Positions 12,801 through 23,159 of a stretch of 64,000 nucleotides of DNA are shown here, piece by piece. A program made the position numbers and the translations under genes. The stretch covers positions 248,001 through 312,000 of the forward strand of contig CM031557.1 in assembly GCA_018466975.1 (NCBI GenBank), written 5' to 3'. Source of the stretch: Sparassis latifolia (lineage: Eukaryota; Basidiomycota; Agaricomycetes; Polyporales; Sparassidaceae). The notes under the pieces were generated by a model, which searched no databases, was not told where the DNA came from, and saw only the letters and a list, made by a program, of their open reading frames with translations. Numbering within the stretch: position 1 is the stretch's first letter; each line of letters starts with the position of its first letter.

Positions 12801-14239
12801 ATCCGACGATACAGTAGAAGACGCGGGAGGCTCTGTGCTGACGTGCTCTTGTTCTACAAGAGGAGATGGCGGGACTACATCGTCGTCTTTTGTATGCACG
12901 CTGCAACGTATAGAAGGTGGTTTCTGCGAAGAACGATTCGATGTGTGCGATACTCCGTCCCAAATCGACGGGGTGTTCGGTACCGAGGGAGCTGGAGAAG
13001 GTGCCTCTGTAATAGGCGATATTGGCGGTACCGCACTCGGTTGGTCCTTGTGTCCACGCAAGACCTCCAGCGCGTGTGAGAACTCTGCACTCCCGCGTCG
13101 GGATTCTGGTGCCGCAACGGAATTTTTACGGATTCTCCCGGCGCTACCAGCGCTATCCAGACTACCGCAAGTGTCCGCACTTGGGGGCAATGGGGGAACT
13201 GGTGGAACGGACGGGGGACGCTCGGGTGAATGGATGTCAGTACTACTGCTGGCCCGTCGATCGGAAGGAGAGTGCATGAGTGCATGATCACCGCGGGGGA
13301 GTATCGCAGAGTCCTGACGCGTGACGCCATTGCGGTAACGAGAGGCACGCGTGTCTGCTGTGAAGATGAACGAGTTCGCAACGAGAGCTCGCGCCAGAGT
13401 AGTGCCAGATATGGCAGAGGAAATCTCCTCCGTGTAAGCGGACCCTGGTGTTGGAGGACGAGTTGAGACGTTGCTCCCAGGAAGGGCGAGGTTGGACGTC
13501 TGGCTGGCGGAAACACCTTCCGATGCGGGATGTTGCACTTGGACCTTTGCAGCAGCAGGATTGTCGGGAATTCTGATCGGAGTAGGTTTTCTCGAAGGTG
13601 TGCCATCGCTCGTCTGCGGAAAGATTGGGAACTAGACGCCTTCGCATCAAGGCAATGACTCACACTTGTTATGCTCTGTGTACTATGCGCATCCGCATCC
13701 ATGACAGAAGTAATAGTAAAAGGTTCAGCCTGCTCTGGCTGGTCCGACGGGTGTTTAGAGAGTCAAGACACCTCCTAACCTCATGAGACTTTCAGACATA
13801 CCTCTGGTTTTGTCGGCTTAATGACAATCACGTCGTCTACTGGGGAAGGAGGGGAGATCTCACGAGTTCGACTGGCATTCCTACTCGAGGACACCGTGCC
13901 ATGTCCATGCCCACTGCCTCCACTTCCACCTGGTAGGGAAACATTGCGCTCCGGAGGAGACCGTATCTCAGACCCGAGCATCCCTTGGGGAAACCAGTCG
14001 GATATAGACATCGAGTGATGGTCCAAGTCCAGCTGCACGCGCGGCGTCGACGCTCTGCTAGAATTGAAGCCATTGGACTGGGCGTGAGCGTGCGCATCAA
14101 CACTGACTTTCTCGTGAATATCGACGATCTCCGGAGAGACGAATGACGCGGGGGAAGGTGGAGACTGTGCGCGCTTGACGGTGGTAAAGTTTGTTGTCTT
14201 CTTCTGCCCCTTCCGCCTGTTGAACATTGAGTACAACAT
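9868..14239 (-). CDS. Large Ser/Pro-rich protein with C-terminal coiled coil, unknown function
   Basis: Four exons (14239-13802, 13729-13664, 13613-10151, 10100-9868) join in phase to 1399 aa; all three introns have GT-AG ends. Residues 1 to about 1000 are disordered and rich in Ser, Pro, Thr and Arg. About 1050-1232 form a conserved-looking helical region with strong heptad character, from MEQAQW through repeated Leu/Glu/Arg-rich helices to EFDDMTDK. A short basic/Ser-rich tail follows. The layout resembles large cytoskeletal, polarity or microtubule-associated scaffolds, but no named domain was recognised, so function is not assigned. The start MLYSMFNRRKG is the first Met before a continuous frame; Met5 is a possible alternative start. 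It is convergent with SCC3. Confidence 0.8.
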
Positions 14240-16049
14240 GTCTTGAGTCTATAGCCGTTCGCAGAGCACAGAAGAACATCAAAGAAGAGCGCGAGCAGTC
14301 AGGTGAGACGTGGAGGGATGCTGGGAGTATGAAACAGAGGATTCTGAGCCGCCCGGTGATGGACAGCAGATAGTCATCATCATTTCAGGACGGCCGTACC
14401 AACCATCATAGCATATTGCTTGCTGCCACAATCAATTCCTGTTCCGAGTTCTACTTCCGGTGTTAATGGCAGATCGAGATCGCTTATACCTCCTTACTTG
14501 CATCTCAACGGCATCCTCACTTGGTATATTATGTCAGCAGCTTTTCCACGCGGATCTGCAACATGAAACACAGATCTTACACAGCTAGACTCGGTCGCTC
14601 AAGTTTCTTCCACCAGCTCTTCGTCACCTTCAACGAACTTCTGCTTGCTCAATTACTCTGCCCGCCGAATTACGCTCTCTCTTGCACAATTTCCACCGAC
14701 CCTGCGACAGGCGCCGCCTCCTGGCAGTTGAGCGTCTCGTACACCAGCTGATCAGCTGTATTTCACTCCCTGATACGCCATAGGTTCCGCGTGTAAGCAC
14801 GTCTTCACAGTACTTAGTTCTGCTGGTGAGCCATATCTATATTAAATGCACGCACGTGCAAAGTACCTACTATCATACAGCGCGATATGCTTGCTTTTTG
14901 GTGTAATGCTGTTCTGCGGTGTTGGGCACTTAGTTACCTGTGGTAGGGCAACTGGTGAGCCACCACCGCGTCTCGAGTCGAGTGATCACTGCCCGTGACG
15001 AATCTAAGATACTCCCGGCCACCACATCCCGTGCGCATGATTCCGCCAGTGTCGCACAGCATTCTCTATTCTCTGCAGGATCTGCGATCACATGTTGTGC
15101 GGTGTACTTCTAATTGCTATGCTCCGAGCATTAAACTATAGAACGAAGTGCAACTCTTCCATTTGATGACCGTGCTTCCTGGATCATCCCGTCATAAGGC
15201 GAAGGGGTATGATCAAGTACGGAAGGTACCTTGGGCCGACTGAGACCGTCTGGTGAGTAACCGAAACGTTCGCTTGGACACCACACGCGATTGTTGTCTC
15301 GGAAAGGCGTACGGCGTCGTGGCAGGCGCAAATTTGAAGAATATGTGACATAAATTTCGGACAACAAAAGCAGTATATTCTTGCAGCATCAAATTGATTT
15401 TCTGCTTTGGTGATTGACGTTCTTCTTCTGGTTCGATCAAAAAGACGCTTTCTTTCCGCGATCATGGTCTCCGACTTCTCCTTCGATACTGCAAGCAAAG
15501 GAAATTCGCAGTGTATGGTGTGCACCCGCACCCGCCGCATCTACATCTTCTTAAGAGTGTGCCCGCACTGTCCATTGCGGGCTGTCCGAATATTGAGGAC
15601 TAGACATGCTGACAATGCTGTGCCCAACTGATAACATCCACAGCACCCTGCTCTACAACAGCGATGACATCTTTTATAGTCCGTTCACGTTCATCGAGCT
15701 TCAGTAGTTGGATCCGCACCGATATGTTTCACATCACAGTTGCTTCTGACAGTGAAGTTGTAAGTATCTTGGGTAGAATTCACGCGTTGACATCATGATC
15801 GAATATAAACGATGGCAACCCTGGGGACGCGTACCCTGGTAGAAAAATTCAAATCTTGATTCTTCAGCCCCGCAGTTTGCACAAACGGAAGATATTGCGG
15901 AACTACTTCACCTTCCAAAACGAACTTGACACACGGATCGATCATGGTTCCATAAATCACGTGTGCGCGATTGCACCAGATTTTCGAGAATCGAGGCGTG
16001 ACTCGTCTCCAAGACGAGCGGATACAACTGACCGTGCTCAACCAACACC
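14240..16049. other. Divergent intergenic region, no gene supported
   Basis: This 1.8-kb gap lies between two gene starts (coiled-coil protein on minus, threonine synthase on plus). Open frames at 14521-14751 and 15131-15540 show no protein-like features. The region should hold both promoters; no specific element could be supported by eye. Confidence 0.5.
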
Positions 16050-18066
16050 ATGCGATACTTGTCAACCCGGGGCGGGGATGAGCTACTCTCTTTTGAAGAG
16101 GTCAAGTCAATAGCCAGCACAGGCACATCACTCTCTGAACCACATTGTCGCATTCACAGACGGTCCTCACCGGGCTCGCACCAAACGGCGGGCTCTACAT
16201 CCCGGAGCGCATCCCTTCTCTCCCAGAGAACTGGCAGACGCGGTGGCAGAACCATTCCTTCGTCGACCTATCGGTGGAGGTTCTGTCACTCTACATATCC
16301 CCCGCCGAGATCTCGCGCGCGGAGCTCCGCGCGCTCGTCGAGAAATCGTACCGTACGTTTCGTCACCCCCAAGTCACGCCCGTGAAGAAGCTGGGTGCGC
16401 GGATGTACGTCTTAGAGCTGTTCCACGGGCCCACCTTTGCGTTCAAGGACGTCGCTCTCCAACTGCTGGGCAACCTCTTCGAGTTCTTCCTTGTACGGAA
16501 GAATGCGCGGAAAGACGCGGCGGAGAAACTGGACAAGCTCACGGTCGTTGGTGCTACCAGTGGAGACACAGGAAGGTGCGTCCATGTGTCTTTCTCTCAA
16601 ATGGAGAATCATACGATGGCACTCGCATTGTTACAGTGCTGCCATTTACGGATTGAGGAATAAGGCCAACATCTCCATCTTCATCCTCCATCCGAAGGGC
16701 CGGGTATCCCCGATACAGGAGGCACAAATGACTACGATCACCGATGCGAATGTGCACAATATTGCGGTGAATGGCACTTTTGACGATTGCCAGGTGAGAT
16801 TAATAGCTTATTCGCAAACCAATTTGCCTTCGTGTAGAACAGACATGTCTACTTTGGTAACCTTGGAGAAAAGTCTGCATGGTTGTTCTACACGACAGAG
16901 CCGAGAAATATCTTGGATGCTATGCCAAATTTATTCGCCTTGGAACCCGTGCTTACATGCCTTGCAGGACATTGTGAAAGCGCTCTTCGCCGACCACGTC
17001 TTCAACAAGAAACACCGGCTCGGTGCCGTGAACTCAATCAACTGGGCGCGCATTCTCGCGCAGACCGTCTATTACTTCCTCTCTTACTTTCGCCTCCGCG
17101 CGCTGCTGGGGGGCAGCTCAGATTTCGAGCTGCAGTACGTGGTTCCGACGGGCAATTTCGGCGACATCCTCGCAGGGTACTATGCGAAGCGCATGGGGCT
17201 CCCGATGGGCCGTCTCGTCGTCGCGACGAACGCTAACGACATCCTCACTCGCTTCTGGCAGAGCGGCGCCTACGAGAAGGTCGACTCGTCTGTAGCGAGC
17301 GGCGGGGCGTCGGACGGGAAGCAGGCGACGGCGGCGTACGGCGTGAAGGAGACGCTCAGCCCCGCGATGGACATCCTCGTCTCGAGCAACTTTGAGCGGC
17401 TGCTCTGGTACCTCGCATATGAGGATCCGGCGCTGGCGCAGGAGAACCTGTCTGCGAAGGAGCATGTGCGCGCGGCGGGCGCAACGGTCGACGGATGGAT
17501 GAAGAAGGTGAAAAGCGACGGGCGCGTGAAGGTGCCGACTGCTGTGCTCGAGCTCGCGCAGAAGGATTTCCTCGCGGAAAAGATATCGGACGCTCAGGTA
17601 AGTTCAATATTTTCGTGCCTTTGCATGTTCACGCTCATGCCGTCTCGTCCGTAGACGCTGGAGACAATTCGGTTCTATTATGGCTCGAAGCCTTCGTATG
17701 TCGCAGACCCACATACCGCGGTCGGGCTGTCCGCCGCACGTATCATCGCGCCACAAAAGTAAGCTTACACGAGATTTCCACCTGACACCCTGTGCTTAAT
17801 CTTTCCCCAGCCCACCCTCCACCGTGCAAGTCGTCCTCTCCACCGCGCACCCTGCTAAATTCTCCGAAGCGGTCACCCGCGCGCTCGACGGCTCCGCAGG
17901 TTTCGACTTCGCGCGGGACGTCCTGCCGCACGAATTCAAGGGCCTGCTGGAACGCGAGCGGCGGGTAATTGATGTTCAGTCCCCCGATGTGGCTCTGGTG
18001 AAGAAGGTTATTGAGAAGTTCGCGGGAGATGAAAGTTCTGCGGAGGCTTTTGGAGGAAGCGTGTAG
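16050..18066 (+). CDS. THR4: Threonine synthase
   Basis: Six exons (16050-16100, 16160-16575, 16637-16793, 16968-17597, 17655-17758, 17811-18066) join in phase to 537 aa, close to the usual fungal length. The enzyme converts O-phosphohomoserine to threonine using PLP, the last step of threonine synthesis. The N-terminus MRYLSTRGG followed by LTGLAPNGGLYIPE is the family signature. The PLP lysine lies in HGPTFAFKD (about Lys113). VGATSGDTG and the Gly-rich VVPTGNFGDILAGYYAK segment are cofactor-binding motifs, and AVNSINWARI is also characteristic. The start at 16050 was chosen over 16145 because it supplies the conserved N-terminus through a 59-nt intron. The third intron (16794-16967) is unusually long at 174 nt and is open in frame. 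Confidence 0.95.
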
Positions 18067-18829
18067 ATCTGGAGATGTCATGAATATGTACGTGTACGCA
18101 GACCGAAGTGCGACTTTCGCTTCCGAAAAGTAGGCATGACGGAACGACGGTAAATATCAGCGCGATGGGGACAGCTGTAGATACGCTGCGCTGGGTTTTG
18201 TCTGTTGACGAGGACGGGAGGGTCGTGCCGTGGACCTTGAAGCTGTTACTAAACGTGCCAAATAAACACTGCCCATCAGAAATACCGGCTATGCGAATCA
18301 CTCGTGCCGGCTGGAATACGATGTGTGCCTCTCCGTTGACGCACCTGCGTATCTCGCGTTCCTGAACTACGCACACTGCACCAGCGACACGACAACACAC
18401 GTGCATGTCATTCCACGATACAGATATCACATAGTTCACATTACTGTTCCCGGACGCCAAGTGTAGTTACATTAACTGAGATTGGAATCGAATAGCAAAC
18501 ACTGCAGACGCCTCCGTCATTAAGACGCTTCACAAAGGGACAATCGACTGCTCTTTCTGGATCCTGTGCTCTTTGGACGTAAAGTCAGTATGGCTGCTGA
18601 AAAGGAGCATGAGGCTTTTGGCATACCTGAGGCACTCCTACTCTGGCAAATTCAACGTGGAGTATCTGGGCTGTGTCGTCAGCGATCTTATTTATGGAGA
18701 CACCGAACATGATTGCTCACATCTGTAAATCCACGACAGCCATCTACCACGCAGTACAATCTCCACCTCCTGAGCCATCGCACCGCTGCATAATGCAGGC
18801 GGTTAGCCAAATTGCTGATTGACTTTATT
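18067..18829. other. Convergent intergenic region, no gene supported
   Basis: This 763-bp region lies between the stop of threonine synthase and the stop of the minus-strand secreted peptide gene. A minus-strand open frame at 18008-18460 overlaps the THR4 end and is not protein-like. Confidence 0.45.
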
Positions 18830-19067
18830 TTAGGTGCTCGCCTCATACTGAACGTAGTGTCAGAAACGTTGAAAGTGAACAAAATAGAGAGGCACTCACA
18901 ACTTCTGGTAGCGCTTCGCGTTGGGCTACCTGCGGAATCTGCGGCGTTGACGACGTTGTCTGAGCGACAATTATGCAAGGACGATACGGGAAAAAACTCA
19001 CTGGACTTGCAGAAGAGAGAACGGCGAAGAATATCGTAGCAAATATGGTCGCAAGTGTGAGCTTCAT
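18830..19067 (-). CDS. Short secreted peptide precursor, 47 aa
   Basis: Three tiny exons (19067-19002, 18959-18900, 18847-18830) are separated by introns of 42 and 52 nt, both GTGAGT...CAG, and join in phase to 47 residues. The first 20 residues are a textbook signal peptide (MKLTLATIFATIFFAVLSSA, cleavage near SAS). Only about 25 residues remain after cleavage: Thr/Ser/Pro-rich, then QREALPEV and ending YEAST. There is a single Arg but no dibasic Kex2 site and no cysteine, so it is not a hydrophobin or cysteine-rich effector. It could be a secreted signalling or surface peptide. The consistent splice pattern in so short a gene argues against chance. No homologous family is asserted. Confidence 0.65.
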
Positions 19068-21436
19068 GGTTGCAAGCGATGTGAATGTGGTGGTATAACA
19101 ATGGCGGTATAAACGATAGCGAGGTGGGCCATTTGTGACCGGACGCTTATGTAGTGGCTCCGGGAGCATATGCCTTACTCACTCGGTGCCTGGACCGGAA
19201 TCCTAATTGGAGCGCCGTCTGGATCAGTGCCTGCCGATCCGATTTCCGTCGCTCATAAAGGAAATTTCTTTCCTCACTTCGCAGCTGACGTGCCGCGTGC
19301 AGTGACCCGTCTTCCAGTCGCGGTCGGGATCACTCCAAAGTCAGGACCAAGTCTATGTATTGCTTCTCAGTGCGAAGTATAGTTTATCTCCACCAACCGA
19401 TATCGCAGCGATTACGGGAGAGAGACTGTGGTCACGGTAAGGAGCACAAGCAGGCACCGGCAATGCGCGGTAATCCGACCAAGGTTGTCAGCTCGGCAAG
19501 TTGGTTGAAGAAACTGAAGAGGCTTGTTTGGAGTCTCTTGAACTTACAAAGTGAGTTTGACTTTACAGCTCTTTGCGGCACTTGAGAAAATTTGAGCAGT
19601 CTTGCGGACTGGACCCCGAGGTATCGAATGCCCATTCAGAACTCAAACGACATCTCCAATACTGCAGCAGCATTGTACTATGAGTATCTGGTAATTTCCA
19701 CAGCTTAAAGAAACGACGGTACTGCGGTCGGGAGCTGCGCACCCGTGCGATGCCTTTTCGTTCATTCGCAAACGCGGTGATATCACACGAATGCGCATCT
19801 CATCCCTTCCAAAGTTCCGAGCCATTTCCTTAGATCAGCACCCTGCTGGTTCCTCCAGCGCCTACTGGTCCCCCCAGCGCTTACCGGTCCCCCCAGCGCC
19901 TACTCGATCGTCTACCGCTAAAGATACAGTTCATAATATGGTGCACCAACCTCCGATATCCACGCCAATGAAACCTTCACCCAGATATGATCAACCTATC
20001 CGCTGAAGCTACGGCGCGGGATGGACGGGTCATAAAGCCTGGGTACAAAATGTCGCTGATCGAAGCCTGATACATCCTCCAGCATAGGACGATTCCGGTG
20101 CCCAGGCGCACCTTGCGCTCATACAGCAGGGGACCCACATTGTGGTGGATCCCAACTCGACGCGACAGCGTCATATGATGTGCACAATATGTTACTTAGG
20201 TGCCGGCGTGCTACTTTTGTTCTCCCAGCAGTTGCCCGAGCAGTCTCATCCTATCTTGTGGAGGACCATTTGCATTTGAGCCAGCTGAGTCCGGTGGTAT
20301 AGTACAGGCTAGGCTCAGCCCCTGTCGCGAGGTGGCTACTCTCTGTCTATAGGCGCTAAGATGAGACAAGGCTGCTATGCACCCGTGTTGTAAGCATTGG
20401 TCCCAAGTTGCAATCTGTCTGGCCAACTGTTTAATGCGTCGGTTGGCTTGGTTTCTGTGTCTCTGCACGCCTTATAGGGTTGTCTGCGAGATTTCCGTGT
20501 CTATGAAGGGACTACAGGGCATGGAGCCCGCACTCAAGGGACTTGCTCTGAACGTGTGCCGAGGAATACTCGAAGGTGAGCCTCGCGTGGCGGATGGCCA
20601 GTCTGTCTTCCTCCACGGATCTTCGCTCTTGGTCTGCAACTCATCCGCATATCTACGTAGCAGCTAGGTCCGAGATGGCCTTCCCGACACCAGGTCGAGG
20701 CCGCTTCAGTCCCCTTTAAATGCGGTTTGGGAGACTCGCAAATTCAAACTTGATGGATGCGCCCACGGCAAACCTTATACTACCCTTCCAATTAGGAAGC
20801 ATACGAGGACGTAGTGGCGCCGCTGTTCCTTCCCCTGTCGTCCATGTGACCACCCTGGTCGTCTGGCAGGGCTATAGGACGTTAAGTTGTGTGTAAAGGC
20901 ATTTGGTTTCACGAATAATGATCTAATTATCCGGAACGTGGTAGAGAGGACCTGTACACCATACAATCTTCTTACGCGAAAGAAGCTGTGCCTATCAGCT
21001 GAGAAGCTGTGACCATTTGAGCGCGTGGGCGATGACTGGCGCCTTTGAGGACGTATGTAGCGCGCAGCCTTTACTCTTGCCGTCGTACCTCATTTCCTTC
21101 GAATTGTTACTCACTAGTTTCCTTCATGTTGTAACCCACCGCTGACAATAGAACGTCTACAGATTACCGAGTACCTTGTCCCAATACAAACGTGGCAGCA
21201 CTAAGTAGAACGGCCTTTGTTGCTCGATAAACCCATTGCACAATGTCCGTGAACCCACTCGTAATATTTCGTTACTACTTCCATGCTGAAGATGCTGCCA
21301 GTCTCGTAGTCATCCATCGGAGTCCAAGTCCACAAAAGACGGTGCGGCATTAGCTGTCTACGATACGTGAAACTTTGTACCTACGCCTAGTTTGATGTAA
21401 AATATCTTCTAACGCCTAATGCTGTGACCCCCAGAC
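19068..21436. other. Gene-poor region, no gene supported
   Basis: This 2.4-kb stretch has many short open frames on both strands (for example 20211-20468 minus and 20377-20667 plus) but no recognisable domain, signal peptide or consistent exon chain. Besides the short tandem repeat at 19846-19902 no repeat structure was recognised. It could hold decayed transposon sequence that I cannot identify. Confidence 0.4.
19846..19902. repeat. Tandem 19-bp repeat, three units
   Basis: Three consecutive 19-bp units of the form CTGGTCCCCCCAGCGCTTA occur with a few substitutions between units. They lie in a gene-poor area. No function is inferred. Confidence 0.7.
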
Positions 21437-22715
21437 ATGGCGCACGACCTGCACGTCATCCCTGTACTCCCTCATGAACTCATTGACTACATCATTGATT
21501 TCTTGTGGGATGACCGGCCAGCACTTTACAATTGTTCTCTCGTGTGCCTTGCATGGCTTCCTAGTAGCCGATTCCACATCTTCTGCCACATGCCGGTTCG
21601 CAATCGCCGGGCCTTCGACTCTGTTGTACACGCATCGCAGGTTTCACACTTGGAGCCCTTTTTCGCCTACACGCATTCCCTACGGCTGGTGTGTGAGGAT
21701 CTCGACCCGGACTACTCCCAGCAATGGGCGCACGTCTTCCCTCTAATTTTAGGAGGTCGGTTCCCAAACCTGACAACTCTCAACATAGCAGGATCAGTTG
21801 GAAGAATGTCCTGTCTCGTGTCGTCCTGACGGTCGGGTTTCCTCAATTCCCGCGGGTAGTCAACCTTGGACTGTCGTATTGCACGTTTCGCACCTTCCGC
21901 AAGTTACAATGCCTTCTCTACTCGTTTACCGGTCTCCGACATCTCCATCTGATCCATGTCGATTGCCAAGATCACCCGCCACCTGACCCTGCATCGATGT
22001 TACTCATGCACGGATTGCATTCATCAAAACTACACCTCGTGTCCCTCACCTCAAGATGGGGTTGTCCTTCTATGTACGACTGGCTCCGTTGCACACCGTC
22101 GATCAAATCCTTAACACAATTGTACCTACCTGAGATGCGGGACGCTTCGGAGCGTGAGGCGGCAGAGCGACTTATTCATGCAGTCGGAGATGGCCTCAAA
22201 CACCTCCAAATTGACTTTGCTAACGATGAGCACGCGCAGAGTGAGCTCTCTCCAGTCCACGTTCTGCACAAAAAACTGACCTATGGTCAGGTTTCGTCGA
22301 GAGCCAGTGTCTGCTGACATGTGCAGGCTTGGAATCCCTCGGCCTATCTTCCCATATGTGCAAGGGCGACACCACCTCTCAAATGATTGCATTGCTGTTG
22401 CAGCTCCCGTCCAGTAGGCATCTCCAACGTCTGACGCTCCTCGCCATGCATTATCTCGCGAACGGAACTGTTGATTTTGACCACCTCAGGAGGATCGATA
22501 CCATTCTCGCACAAGACAAGTTGCAGATGGTGGAATTATTCGTTCATCTCATTCCTCCCGCCAGCCACGCAGAGCAGAGCATTCGAACGGAGACTCAGCT
22601 GGGGCAGGAAATGGCAAGCTTACTCCCCACGCTATTTCGACGCGGCGTCCAGATTACAATCAAGATGCATTACCGGTATGGGTCCTATCGCCAACAGTAT
22701 TCGTCACCGGAGTGA
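21437..22715 (+). pseudogene. F-box/LRR-like protein gene with a frameshift
   Basis: The N-terminus (VIPVLPHELIDYIIDFLW...CSLVCLAWLP) is a clear F-box, which in intact proteins recruits Skp1 for SCF ubiquitin ligases. It is followed by leucine-rich segments typical of basidiomycete F-box proteins. The frame running from 21437 stops at 21829, but protein-like sequence continues from about 21790 in another frame (ISWKNVLSRVV onward). Alignment of the two frames implies one missing base near 21793-21796 (around GCAGGATCAG). A 41-nt intron (22286-22326) then joins to a last exon ending at 22715. Apart from this single shift the gene looks intact (about 410 residues), so it is either a young pseudogene or a sequence error. 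Confidence 0.7.
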
Positions 22716-23159
22716 GCACTACGGGTGCTTCCACCACTCGGACGTCATGCAGTGTTTAGGCTAGGTAGGCTCAAACGTCTATTGGCTTTCTATCTCCCAT
22801 CTCGTGTGAAGGCTGTCGATTTCAAGTGCCATATCTGTACAGCTGGGATAGCACATACCATAGATATTTTGCTTCGGCGGCAACACGATGCTCTTCAGCG
22901 AGGTCAGGAAATAATTATGGGATAAATGGACACGTATGTATGGTACAATGACTACACGACTCGGCGACCTACGGGACTATAGTACAATGCGATGATATAC
23001 AGCGGATGCGAATTTGGGTTGCAGGTGTCCATTCGGTTGAAGGGGTATATACCAGAATGCGAAATTATGACGTGTGAATCTGCAAAGAGTGAATGCGAAA
23101 TGTACAGGTACGCAGCCCGTCCCATTTATGACGGGTGCGGCGGGCATACCTAATATATA
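22716..23159. other. Convergent 3' intergenic region
   Basis: This 444-bp gap lies between the F-box gene end and the stop of the F-box/WD40 gene. It contains an AT-rich tract near 23150 (TAATATATAT). No gene is seen. Confidence 0.45.

Noticed and set aside
16145..16663. Threonine synthase starting at 16145 without the first exon
   Set aside because: The upstream exon at 16050-16100 supplies the conserved MRYLSTRGG start through a GT-AG intron.
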